Shown piece after piece: positions 1 through 10,027 of a DNA stretch of 64,000 bases. Position numbers and translations under genes: made by a program. The DNA comes from Adiantum capillus-veneris (Eukaryota; Streptophyta; Polypodiopsida; Polypodiales; Pteridaceae), in the NCBI GenBank assembly GCA_014529385.2, contig CM043961.1:12586478-12650477 (forward strand), in the 5' to 3' direction. The notes below the pieces were generated by a model. The model was not told the origin of the DNA. It made no database searches and saw only the letters and a list, made by a program, of their open reading frames with translations. Every line of letters begins with the position of its first letter. Positions within the stretch are counted from its first letter, which is position 1.

Positions 1-2143
1 TCCACATGCATCTAATGTGATCCTCCCCTTCATACTCCTAACATGTGCGAAAATGATGATTGTTAGCGTGACTGCCAGCAGTTCAAATGTTCCTCAATGT
101 CGCACAATCTGTGGAAACCATGATATCAGATTTCCTTTTGGCATAGATGCAGGATGTGGGAGTCCTCAACTCTCAATGTATTGTGCCAATGGAAGCACAT
201 TACAGATGGTGTTCACCTCGAAAATTTTCTTCGTAGAACGAATAGATTATAGCAATCACTTGCTGTTTTTAAGAGACCCATTTATGTCCAGCTGTGCAAA
301 CCTCAACTTTAATAGTGCTGGGCTGGATCTTAACCTCGAAGATACAGGCTTGGTCCTCAACCCGGGCAGCACAATTCTCCTCCTAAATTGCTTATCCTTT
401 GCTCAAGGGATCAACCTCTTGAATGACCAGTATGATTGCCACAATCCCACATGCTTAGCCTTCATCGGCAGCTGCCATACCAACGATCTTCTAACAAGCT
501 GCTGCCGCATGACTGACCCCCACAACAAGATCGACCTTTACCCCATGCAATGCATGTCATATACTAGCATATACAGCCCACAGGACCCCATCTTCAATCC
601 TTCATCTTGGTCATACGGGATAGAGCTGCAGTGGAACCTCCCGCCTGATGTGGCTGCTGCATGCAACCGATGTGAAGCTAGAAATGGGGTTTGCGGCTAC
701 AGCTCCGAAGACACGCACCCACAATTCAAGTGCATATGCGACTCCTCACTAAGATGCAAAGGTATGCTAAGAACTTACATGCAAAGTGTAAGGCTTACCA
801 CATTTTTGCCTGCCTTACATTCTCGTCGTGCTTTGCAGGTTGCATCTCTGGTTCATGTTCTGGAAGGAGGCCAACAAAGCTCATTGTTGGTAAAACTCTA
901 AAGCATAGTGAATAGATGTAATTTATGTTACTAGAGTGCAAGCTGAATTGAACTCTCTCTGTAAGCATGTGCACAAAAGCCATCAGTTCTCCATGTATAT
1001 GCACAAAAATAATATATTCTGTGTGTTCGCATACTCGCTGAGATGAATATGCTCCTATGTGTATGCATAGGATTCTGTGTGGCAGGGACGGCCATAATCT
1101 TGGCAGGCTTTCTGTGCTTGTTTCTGAGCCGTCGAAATAAGTTTGGAAGAATCAGATCCGACTTTGGCACAGAAAGCCTTCCCTATGCGCACGGCGAAGA
1201 GAAGCAGGCAGGAATGGAGCTGGCACATGTGCTGGCCACAATGACAGGTCCCCTACCACTTACTCTCTTCTCGTACAAAGAGCTAGAGCATGCGACAGCA
1301 GCCTTTTCCGATGCTCAGCTCATAGGAGATGGTGGCTATGGAATGGTGTACAAGGCCAAATTTTGCAATGGAAGGGTGCTAGCTGTGAAGAGGCTGAATC
1401 ACCAGCATCATCGACGACTTCAACACTTCTATAATGAGGTGCGCATACTCTCTCAGCTAAAGCACCCAAACCTGGTGCAGCTGGAGGGGTTCTGCTTTCA
1501 GGACAGAAATCTCATGCTTGTGTATGAATATGTAAGCAATGGAACATTAGAGGAGCACTTACATGGGGAGGACCCTAAGGCAGGCAAACTGCAGTGGGAG
1601 ACAAGGTTAAACATAGCATGCGATGTCGCAGAGGCATTGGCGTACCTGCATTTTAGTGTGTCACCACCCATATATCACAGAGATGTGAAATCAGGCAACA
1701 TACTGCTGGATGAAGAAATGAAAGCCAAGGTTGCAGATTTCGGGCTTTCGCGCTTGGTTCCCATGGATGCGACGCATGTCTCGACAGGGCCGCAGGGGAC
1801 GCCAGGGTATGTAGATCCCGAGTACCATCAATGCTATCAAGTGAGCGACAAGAGCGATGTGTACAGCTTTGGGGTTGTTCTGCTGGAGATGCTGACGGGA
1901 AAGAGGGCGGTAGATATGGGTAGAGCGCGCCATGAAATCAACCTGTCGGCATACGCCATAGCCAAGATTCAAGGGAACGCTCTGCATGAGCTTCTGGAAC
2001 CGCATCTGATGTCTCCTGCTGCCCTGCAGGTTGCTAATCTCGCCTTTTCCTGCATTGCACTGCAACGCGATGCCCGCCCCAACATGAAGGAGGTAGCTTC
2101 CCAGCTCCACTTCATTCGTTCAACTCCTTTCAAACCTCTATGA
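1..2143 (+). CDS. WAK/LRK10L-like receptor protein kinase, three visible exons
   Basis: Probable plasma-membrane receptor kinase with a cell-wall-facing domain. Exons inferred from splice signals and reading frame: up to 761 (donor GTATGC), 839-889 (acceptor TTTGCAG, donor GTAAAA), and 1071-2143 (acceptor GCATAG). Exon 1 encodes a hydrophobic N-terminus followed by a cysteine-rich galacturonan-binding-like domain (C-R-T-I-C-G, F-P-F-G-I) and a WAK-associated C-terminal cysteine cluster. The second junction restores frame straight into a transmembrane segment (about 1074-1128). The kinase domain shows the glycine loop GDGGYG, lysine in AVKR, HRD in YHRDVKSGNILL, DFG, and GTPGYVDPEY, all intact. 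Subfamily resemblance is LRK10L1/WAKL. The start is unresolved: the frame is open to the window edge, the codon at 17 is GTG, and the first in-frame ATG is at 53. The start or an earlier exon may lie outside. All catalytic residues are present, so it is probably functional. Confidence 0.88.
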
Positions 2144-3240
2144 CCCACATTGAAGGTGACGACTTGGGTTCAAAACCCACGAGCAACTGAGTTGTTCTTC
2201 AAAAAGGTGTATGTTACTCTGTAATCTAAATACCAATAGAACCCATTGAGACATTGTATTGCACATGATGTCTGATGTCAAGTTTGATCCCCAGCATCAA
2301 TCTGGAAACCAGTCACCACTCTTCATAGCAATAGAGATATTGAATTACTGTTGGGCACCATTGAGTTTATCATCATCCTTCACAAAATGAAAATACACAA
2401 AATGATTATACAATTACTTAGGCAGCTTTATTGGCCTAATAATTACCTTAATGGCTCTACTCTTGAAAAAATAAATTATTCCTAATGGCTTCCAAAAAAA
2501 AATAAACCCATAAATTTCCTTAGAGTAAAGCTTTCCTTGCAATTTTAGGCCAATGTTCGCTCCTCCAGTGTTCGCTGACAGTTGCTATGCCTCTTTTCCA
2601 CATGCTAGCCCTCTGTTGTTTGACACTCAACCTTCCACCCTACGTCCCTCAACTCCTGGCGACTCCATCTTGTACTCCTAGTCTGTGGCACTATAGCCAC
2701 CACCTCCATCTCAATGTCATGTTTTTGTCGTGTGCCGCCCTGTGTGTAGAGACTAGTCCCACCTTATGCCACCTTGAATTAGCACACCCAAGTTTTCACT
2801 TTACCCACTGGCCCTTGCTAGCCATTGGTGGCAGGGCACCCATCCCCTCTTTCAATTAGTTGTCCTCATCTACTACTCGTGATTGTCCTGTACAATCCAT
2901 CCCTTGAGCACCTGTACTTGAAGGAGAAGAGGGGGGGGGGGGGGGGGGGGGGAGAGAGAGAGAGAGAGAGTCCTTTTTTTCTTTAATATTCATTCATTGG
3001 AAAGTCTTGACCTTCTATTTTCCATTCATTTATAACCTTCCCATTCCACGCAAGGCCTTCCAATTTCTTTCCCGTTTTACCTTTGAATAATCATCTTAAA
3101 TTAATGAAACAAAAATTACTTTTTTTGAGATTGCGGAGACCTACTGGCTCTACTCTTGAAAAAATGTATTAATTTGTTAAATGATTCTCTCTACGCAATT
3201 GCTCACCTTTAACTATCACACCTAAATCTAAAGAATGTGA

Positions 3241-3241
<1 letters not shown>
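2144..3241. other. Gene-free spacer downstream of the kinase
   Basis: AT-rich spacer. The only clear structure is a G-run of about 22 followed by (GA)n at 2931-2970. The open frame at 2587-2859 has no recognisable motif and I do not treat it as a gene. The stretch after 2144 probably holds the kinase 3' UTR, but I see no decisive polyadenylation signal. Confidence 0.5.

Positions 3242-3332
<91 letters not shown>
3242..3332. repeat. (GT)n microsatellite at the outer end of the RT element
   Basis: About 45 uninterrupted GT units, directly abutting the terminal repeat of the minus-strand RT element. The inner copy of that repeat ends at the same place with only a short GTGTGTGT. The array therefore looks like an expansion of the element's own terminal sequence, or an insertion into a pre-existing repeat. 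Confidence 0.95.
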
Positions 3333-3334
<2 letters not shown>

Positions 3335-4220
3335 CTGTTTAAATCTTAACTAATAAGACATAATTGAATTTTTACATTCAAAAGACAGCTGGCCAAGGAA
3401 CAATGAACTGATATGTACAAAAATAACTCAGTATCAGAATTATTTAGGTACAATGATTGTAAGAAAGAGGTCCACTTTTAGTAGGGTTGGTAGTAAAAAA
3501 CTTCCCCATTCCTCAGTGGGTATTTCATCACAGTAATGTTGCTTGCCAAAGAAAATAAAGCCTTCCAAGATAAGATAGAGTCCTTACCTGCATCCATCCA
3601 AACAAGACAACAATTATTTTAGCCTTGGATGTGTTTTACAGGTATCAATGGACTATATCAGTTGTTATCCATGTCCATCTTATAGGTTTTAAATACTTTA
3701 GACAAGCAAGTTTATTCATTAGTTTTTGGTATGTTTAGCAGTCTTTTATATCACTTTATGGTCTATGGTGAAGTCCATCAGTAGTAAAACTACGAGCCAT
3801 AGCTTAGTAGCTATGTATAAAAGCAACCATATACTTACCTTCAAGATCAGGAGCACCCATGGTATAAAAGGGTATTTTCTTTAAGACAGAGAGATGTGAA
3901 ATCCGACTTCTTTTTGTCATCCAAAAAGTCACAGATGAGGGTGGTGACAACCTTTATGTTTAAAACCAATAAGACAACCATGTAACCGGTCAAGAGAGTA
4001 GCCCTTTTTTTTAATCAAACCTAGGCAAAAGTTTTGGGAGCTATATACCCAAGCCAAAATAAAATCATCCATATACTTACCTTTATTTCCATCAGTCATT
4101 ATCAGTTTTCAAGAACAGTAATGTCCGGCCTTACCAACCATAGCTTTTTTGCAAAACCAAAAAAACCTATGAGTTGTTGTATACTTACCTTCACAAAATG
4201 CTAGGCTATCACGGACTGTT
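3333..4220 (-). repeat. Outer terminal direct repeat (pseudo-LTR-like) of the RT element
   Basis: Nearly identical to 10028-10922 in the same orientation, with a handful of substitutions and small indels (an extra CTAG-like 4 bp near 4201; an extra AAGGCCTCCC near 10701 in the other copy). Read on the minus strand it starts AACAGTCCGTGATAG and ends at CAGCTAC(AC)n. It contains four GGTAAG donors on the minus strand (complements at 3583, 3834, 4076 and 4184). There is no TG..CA terminus and no PPT/PBS, so it is not an ordinary LTR. Direct repeats around a Penelope-type RT are known as pseudo-LTRs. Confidence 0.75.
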
Positions 4221-5541
4221 AATGTCCGGCCTGATATGAGCTCCCCATTTGTGATAAGCCTCAGTGATAATCAGTTTAATCACAGAAAAAACCAACCATT
4301 TTCGAACGCTGCCAATCAATTTAGATGCCTCTACCTCTTTAGAGAGAGAGAGAAAAAAAAACAACCAGTTTATAACAGTGAAAAAAACCAGTCATAAAGA
4401 AGTTTTTATTTCCGCCAGAGTCAGAGTCAAGTGGTCCATTGGTCTTAACCCTTATGTTGCCACCATTTATATAGTCGGGACACCGTATCAGTCCCCATTT
4501 TTGTATACACATCCAACTGTGGCATGTGTTAGAAACGGCCATCAAGCCAACCATCATGTTCACAACCATACACATATACATACTGCCATATTTGTTCAAG
4601 AAGCTTTATGCGGAGATGAAGCCTTTTACAGTTTCCTGAGGCTACCCTTATTGCAAAACAACCACCGACCTACATTTTTTTATGCATAAGAGACCCAAGG
4701 TCTGCCATGATGTCAAGGCTTTAACGCCATAACCAGTCAGGCTCATAAACCTGCAACGAATCGACAAATCCTTCAATTATACTACATAGGCGATCTATTC
4801 AGTCCTGAGGTCAGGAGACGCTTTAATACAAGGCGGGGGTACAATATCCCTAGGTTTACCATATCAAGCTTTGTAAAAGATTATCAACAGAAATAGCATT
4901 TGTACACAGTTCTGCAAGAAAAAAGGCCGATGCTTTGTATGCACAAGCAGTCCCAAGGTTCAAAAAAAACCTCATAATACAATAGTTGAATTAATGTAGT
5001 GGCTACTTTCTGAGCCGAATATATGCAGGGAAAGAGAATTCATTGCTCAAGTACTTTTAGGCAAAGCAAGAAGTACATAGTGCTATGCAAGGTATTGCAT
5101 CTTTAAAAAAACCTAAGCTAAGTAAGGCACCTGTGGTCCTTTAGCTGCGAGCTCCATGTTGGCAAGATCATACAGTAGCAAAAAAACAAAAAGAAAATGC
5201 CTACTCCAGAGCTAAGTGAGGGGCAAGGTGCGCCCTCACCTTTTTTTATAGTGGTTTGAGCTTCGTTTCCTGAGCGTGATCGGCGAGAGAGGCAAGCCGC
5301 CCTCCTGTTAAGCGTCTTCAAGTGATGCACAAAAACTTTCCAAGGGGAGATCTCAGCCCAAGATGCGCAGGCCGCCTCATGAGAGCTCAATGTGTTTAAT
5401 TTTAAGAGAGTTTTTTTAAGCAAGGACCTAGTCCCACCGGCCATGAGTAGCAAGTTATAAGCTAGTGTCCCATGAGTGCTTCAGACGGGGGGGGGGGGAT
5501 ATAGAAGGAGGGTAAAAAATAAAGCATTTAGTAATACCACA

Positions 5542-5572
<31 letters not shown>
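4221..5572 (-). repeat. 3' noncoding region of the RT element; left arm of a large inverted repeat
   Basis: About 1.35 kb whose reverse complement recurs at 29281-30632 with high similarity, including the CATGAGTGC..G-run..AGAAGGAGGGTAAAAAATAAA stretch and a terminal (GT)n/(CA)n at 5543-5571. ORFs here (4264-4689, 5118-5453) are mirrored in the other copy but carry no recognisable domain. On the minus strand it lies between the RT coding end and the outer terminal repeat. It joins that repeat through GGCCGGACATT-AACAG, which reads as a tail-to-head junction of two element copies. Confidence 0.7.
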
Positions 5573-5573
<1 letters not shown>

Positions 5574-5606
5574 CCGCCCTAACCCAGGCACCACACACAA
5601 TGGGTC

Positions 5607-5639
5607 GGTAGTAGGCCCATTGTGTATGGGCCTACTACC
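5607..5639. other. Perfect 13-bp hairpin after the RT coding end
   Basis: Arms GGTAGTAGGCCCA and TGGGCCTACTACC separated by TTGTGTA. It sits just beyond the last RT-frame codons on the minus strand, next to the (GT)n array, where a 3' structural signal could act. The flanking words (TACCCGCCCTAACCCAGGCAC) recur in altered form near 42350. Confidence 0.85.
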
Positions 5640-7599
5640 TTATGAGAGAGATAAGACTCTCTCTTTGGAATAACAGTCCAGGCCAATTGTGCCTAATGAG
5701 AGCTTGAGTGATGGTGTTACAGATCTGATTGCGATTAAATCCATTAAGGCAGTATTTTTTAATTAGTACAGAAATTTCTTCCCAGGCCATGGATGGTGTA
5801 GATGAAGAGTAGCAGATTAAGTAAAGAAGGCCAATACAGGAGCAGATAGAGGCCTTGTAAGGCCTATCGCTATTTCTTTTGATGAATTCTATGTGAGGCA
5901 ATTTAAGAAGATCCTTTCTCCATTTAAATCTAAGGTCATATCCACCTGTAGATAGGGAGTGAAGGGATATTGAAAGGTTAAGAAATTGGGCTGATTTGCA
6001 GAAGCTCCCAAGAGTCGAATTATCTGGGGTGGAAGTAGGCTCAATTCTTAGGCAGTGGGGGTATATTTAATCAATCTTTGAAGAGAACAATCTGTTGTTG
6101 ATACTAAGTAGGTCATCCATATATCTAAAAGTGTGTTTGAATAGTGGAAGTTTTTAATGGTTAGTTTCCATGTTCTTAAGACACCATTTGTACTCAAAAA
6201 AGGCTAGGTAAATGTTACACATAAGTGGTGAGCAAGAGAAGCCCATAGGGATGCCAAGACCTTGATTAAAGCAGCAACCACCTGCTATAATAGTACAGTT
6301 GTTCAACAACCAAAAAATGTAGGAGCAAAGTTTTGCTTCATTGAAGTGTAAAGGGTTTATGGAGTGAGATGTTTGAATCCATCTACGTTTCTTGGCTAGA
6401 GAGATGAAAAGATGTTTTCTTTTTCTAGCATTGGTAAATGCTAAGTTAATGACCTTGGCTAGTACTGCCTTAAGGCCAAGATCCCCACTAAGTGGGATGT
6501 TTTCGTAGCATTGCGTAATATCAACTATAAAGATGTGGAAAATATATTGAGGAAGGTTGAGTGTGACTTTTGTAGCATTTTTTGTAAGCCAGAAGGGATT
6601 GCATTGGATATTTAGGAAATCCTTGCAGATTTTCTGTTTCTCTGCACAGATGATTTCTAATTCTGTAAGAATAATATCAAGGCAAAGAGTAATATCTTTG
6701 GTGATATCTGTGAAGATACTGTTAGAGGCATCAGATATCCATCTGAATATATGTTTGTGGAATTTATATGTAGGAAATAGTACTGGTAACTTGGTGTTAC
6801 TGATAGCATAGCCAAGCTGTCCTAAATGTTTAGAGATCTTGTTAGATATGTCTTGCGGTGTTTTGTTGGTATGACAGGATTCTTTTCCTGATACTCGATC
6901 TCGAGCTGCTTTCCATGCAAGGTGTTTGCACATAATAGTAGGATAGTTAGAGATTTTGTCAAGCCCGACTACTAACCATTTATCTGAGATTAGTTGAAAG
7001 TCAAAAACTAGCTGAGGTGTAAACCAAGAACTATCAAAAGAAAGCCACTTTCTAGGACGTAGAGAAATTTTGTGAAGGAAGCATTCCTTTACTAATTCCT
7101 TTAAGTCCAGTAAGACTGTCATCTCCAATTGGAGAGCATTGACCAGGTCAGTGAGGCAGCTAAGTAAAGCTGATAGGGCAAGGTAAGGGTTTTTTGGATA
7201 GTTGGTTATGTGATTGAGTCCTTTGGCTAGTAGCTTACGTATTGTGACGTTACCGATAATGTTGAGGTTCTGAGTACAGACATGGTTCCCAAATCCTTCA
7301 AAATTCCTGAAGAATGAGGTAAATTGAATGCATGTACAGTAAGGGATTGTTTCTTGTCTAAGAAAGTCATTGTTTAAAACTAATCCTTTTATAGGATGAT
7401 GATATTTCCATCCAATGAGAATATTGTCAAGCAGTTTATGATTTCCAAAAAATAAGTCAAAACACTCACAAAAAAGACTTTTTGGTAAGATCCAACCGAG
7501 AAGTATGTTGTGAAACAGATAGTGTACATAGATAGCACCATAATTCGAATCATCTTTGCTGAGAACTTTTCTTCCACATAGGTTTGTAGAGACCTGCAA
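5640..7599 (-). pseudogene. Penelope-like/telomerase-like reverse transcriptase, frame-broken near motif C
   Basis: The long frame 6154-7599 carries FIVDITQCYENIPL (motif A) and GIPMGFSCSPLMCNIYLAFFE (motif B'), plus an upstream FPTYKFHK..FRWISD block of the PLE type. The catalytic motif C, RYMDDLLSINN, lies just downstream near 6100-6140 in another frame, after the frame stops at METNH. The C-terminal thumb-like part continues to about 5650 (frame 5635-5901). No retropepsin, integrase or RNase H motifs are near it, which excludes an LTR retrotransposon. I see no GIY-YIG endonuclease on either side. RT family placement rests on motif reading only. The frame begins right after a 3' splice acceptor-like TATTGCAG (around 7594), and the preceding in-frame stop lies on the upstream side of it. 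Confidence 0.78.
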
Positions 7600-7611
7600 T
7601 ATATTCAGGGG

Positions 7612-8070
7612 TTAGATTTCAAGGAAGTTTCTGATTGCAGGGAATTTGCCTCTCCCTCTAGTAAAGCTACGAGACTTTCCTCGACTAGATGAGGAGCTAG
7701 GTGTAAAAAAGGAGGTGAAAGAGTTGGGAGAAGCTAAAGAGTTAGCTCTTTTTAGAGCAGGAGAATCATCATCTTCAATACAAGGTTTAAGCAGATTAGT
7801 GATGTATTTGACTCCTTTGTAGTTAGCATAAGTGGTGAGGTATAGACCGGGCTCATCAGCTTTAAGTTCTTTCAGAATATCATGCATCAATCCTCGGAAG
7901 ATGTTAAAGGCAATTTGAGCAATCACAATCTGCTTGGCCTGTCCACCTAGCCAAGAGCAGATGAGGGATAGATGAAAGTCTATTGGTTTCTCTGGGAACA
8001 ACATATCCAAATGGTTGAGGATATACCATATTGCATGGTCAAACCACATGATGCTTGATTCACAAACCAC
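7612..8070 (-). pseudogene. Unassigned middle ORF of the RT element
   Basis: 152 residues in the same frame as the RT ORF, separated from it by one TAA. It contains a serine/arginine/glycine-rich low-complexity tail (SSSSSRGKSRSFTRGRGK), which could bind nucleic acid; no domain is recognised. Its upstream end overlaps the next ORF. A 23-bp tandem duplication at 8041-8086 (AACCACATGATGCTTGATTC...) shifts the frame there, so this ORF and the 8060-9598 ORF were probably one protein. With a splice acceptor just before the RT, the TAA may lie within an intron. Confidence 0.5.
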
Positions 8071-9598
8071 ATGATGCTTGATTCACAGGTAGCTTTGGGG
8101 TCAAGAATCTGCAGGCACATTTTACATAGGGGCGGAAGATATTCCAGATAGACTCTGTGTAGAAATCTGGGTTACTTTTCGCAAATTCTATGCTACCCTT
8201 AGTATGTATGTACAATCCAGCATTAGAGGGGCATTTGGAGTGGTCGATAAGATGAAGGTTAAAGGGGGCTTTAATCAGTTCTCCCTTGTCCAAGAATTGC
8301 CCACCTTTAAGAATTTTAAGTTTACAGTCTTCCACTATTGAGGCGGGGAGGTTGGCCAAGTATACCCAGGTTTCACTAAGAATAGGTGCTAGGAAGGCTT
8401 TGTTTGGTAGAGCCCACAGTTGATGGTCAACTCCGAGAGATTCAATTTCTATTTGTCTTATTGGTAAGACAGGAAAGACTTTTGAGATTTTAGGTACCAT
8501 CTCAAGGAGATTAACATCATTGAGAGAGCAAAGATTATTTTGAAACTCTTTTATTGCTTCTAGAGCTGCACTATCTCGACAGAAGAGGCCACCAGTTGGA
8601 GGGATGGAGGGGGTATTTGGAGGGATGGAGGGGGTAGTTGGAGGGATGGAGGGGGTATTTGGGGTCAAGAATCTGCAGGCACATTTTACATAGGGGCGGA
8701 AGATATTCCAGATAGACTCTGTGTAGAAATTTGGGTTACTTTTCGCAAATTCTATGCTACCCTTAGTATGTATGTACAATCCAGCATTAGAGGGGCATTT
8801 GGAGTGGTCGATAAGATGAAGGTTAAAGGGGGCTTTAATCAATTCTCCCTTGTCCAAGAATTGCCCACCTTTAAGAATTTTAAGTTTACAGCCTTCCACT
8901 ATTGAGGCGGGGAGGTTGGCCAAGTATACCCAGGTTTCACTAAGAATAGGTGCTAGGAAGGCTTTGTTTGGTAGAGCCCACAGTTGATGGTCAACTCCGA
9001 GAGATTCAATTTCTATTTGTCTTATTGGTAAGACAGGAAAGAATTTTGAGATTTTAGGTACCATCTCAAGGAGATTAACATCATTGAGAGAGCAAAGATT
9101 ATTTTGAAACTCTTTTATTGCTTCTAGAGCTGCACTATCTCGACAGAAGAGGCCACCAGTTGGAGGGATGGAGGGGGTATTTGGGGTGCAGACAAACGAG
9201 GGATTAAGTCCACAGAGTTTTCTAAGGATATTTGACAGCTCAGCACCAGATGAGGAGAACAGGGCAAGCTCTTGCTGATATTGTGAATCAAGGACAGGAA
9301 GTTGGGCAATGTATTGGGAAAGCAGATTAACACCTTCTAGGGGGTCTTTGTCTAATGACGCCAGAATTTTTACCCAGTCATTAAATGATAACATATGCAA
9401 GACAGAAAGTTTTTTGTCCGAAACAAGAGCTGAATCATAAATAAGCTGTGAAGCATCCAAACTGCTAATACATCTGAGGACCAAAGAGGAGGCCATAGAG
9501 AGGGGCTCCACGGTAAGTTCCAATCCTTGAGATAAAGCAAGAGTCTGCAAAAACAGTGAGGTCAGGTTTATTTTTTCTTGCCAAAGTATGTGATACAT
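8060..9598 (-). pseudogene. Large unassigned N-terminal ORF of the RT element with internal duplication
   Basis: 512 residues, open throughout, helical and leucine-rich at the N-terminus (residues 1-130), with no domain I recognise. About 170 residues beginning near GGLFCRDSAALEAIKEF occur twice almost identically, linked by a proline repeat (TPSIPPTTPSIPPNTPSIPP). This comes from a recent tandem duplication at DNA level and is unlikely to be the ancestral form. It precedes the RT in the same orientation and lies between the two terminal repeats, so it belongs to the element. It could be a structural or nucleic-acid-binding partner of the RT; that is inference. Confidence 0.55.
8094..9183 (-). 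repeat. About 0.5-kb tandem duplication with a 22-bp minisatellite linker
   Basis: 8094-8610 and 8663-9183 differ at only a few bases (for example AATCTGGG/AATTTGGG, CAGTCTTC/CAGCCTTC). Between and beside them GGAGGGATGGAGGGGGTATTT is repeated three to four times. The period preserves the reading frame. Confidence 0.92.
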
Positions 9599-10027
9599 AA
9601 TTTGGCTTTCCTAGCAAGGAAAGGTCTAGTTCTAGCAGCTAGGGCATCCTTTGGTGTATGGTCTTTAAGGTAGAGCTTATCTGATCAAGAATCTTTGCAA
9701 GATTCTCAGGGTTGTGATTAGTACTCATGCGAGCTGTCATTCTATAACGTGAGCAGTCCTGAAATAGAGGTGACATAAAAATTAGCAAAAGTGTCTAAAA
9801 AGTAAAGTCTTTTTGGTCCTGCAACCCTTCAACCGACAGAGTCTGAGACTATGGTAGTCGTGAGCAGGAAACCAGAAGAGAGTCTAAAAGGGGCCACCTA
9901 ACACCAGTCTACCAATGAAGGATTTAACGACTGTGGGTCCAATTTAGAGCTCTATTCCTACGATAATTTCCTAGGCTAGCATCCCGGTTTCCCCGAAGAG
10001 GAGAGACCTTATGTATAGGATGTGTGT
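9599..10027 (-). other. 5' leader region of the RT element
   Basis: No ORF supported. On the minus strand it lies between the inner terminal repeat and the start of the N-terminal ORF, so it is leader or intron sequence of the element. I see no recognisable ribozyme core in it. Confidence 0.4.

Noticed and set aside
2160..2200. tRNA-like B-box (GGGTTCAAAACCC) after the kinase gene
   Set aside because: No A-box at the proper distance and no cloverleaf; a chance palindrome-like word.
3333..4220. Hammerhead ribozyme in the terminal repeat of the RT element, as in many PLEs
   Set aside because: The nearest sequence on the sense strand is ACTGATGGAC, which lacks the required CTGATGA core, and no GAAA partner is positioned for it. 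I did not find a core on either strand.
6557..6811. 84-residue plus-strand ORF
   Set aside because: Antisense shadow of the RT coding frame.
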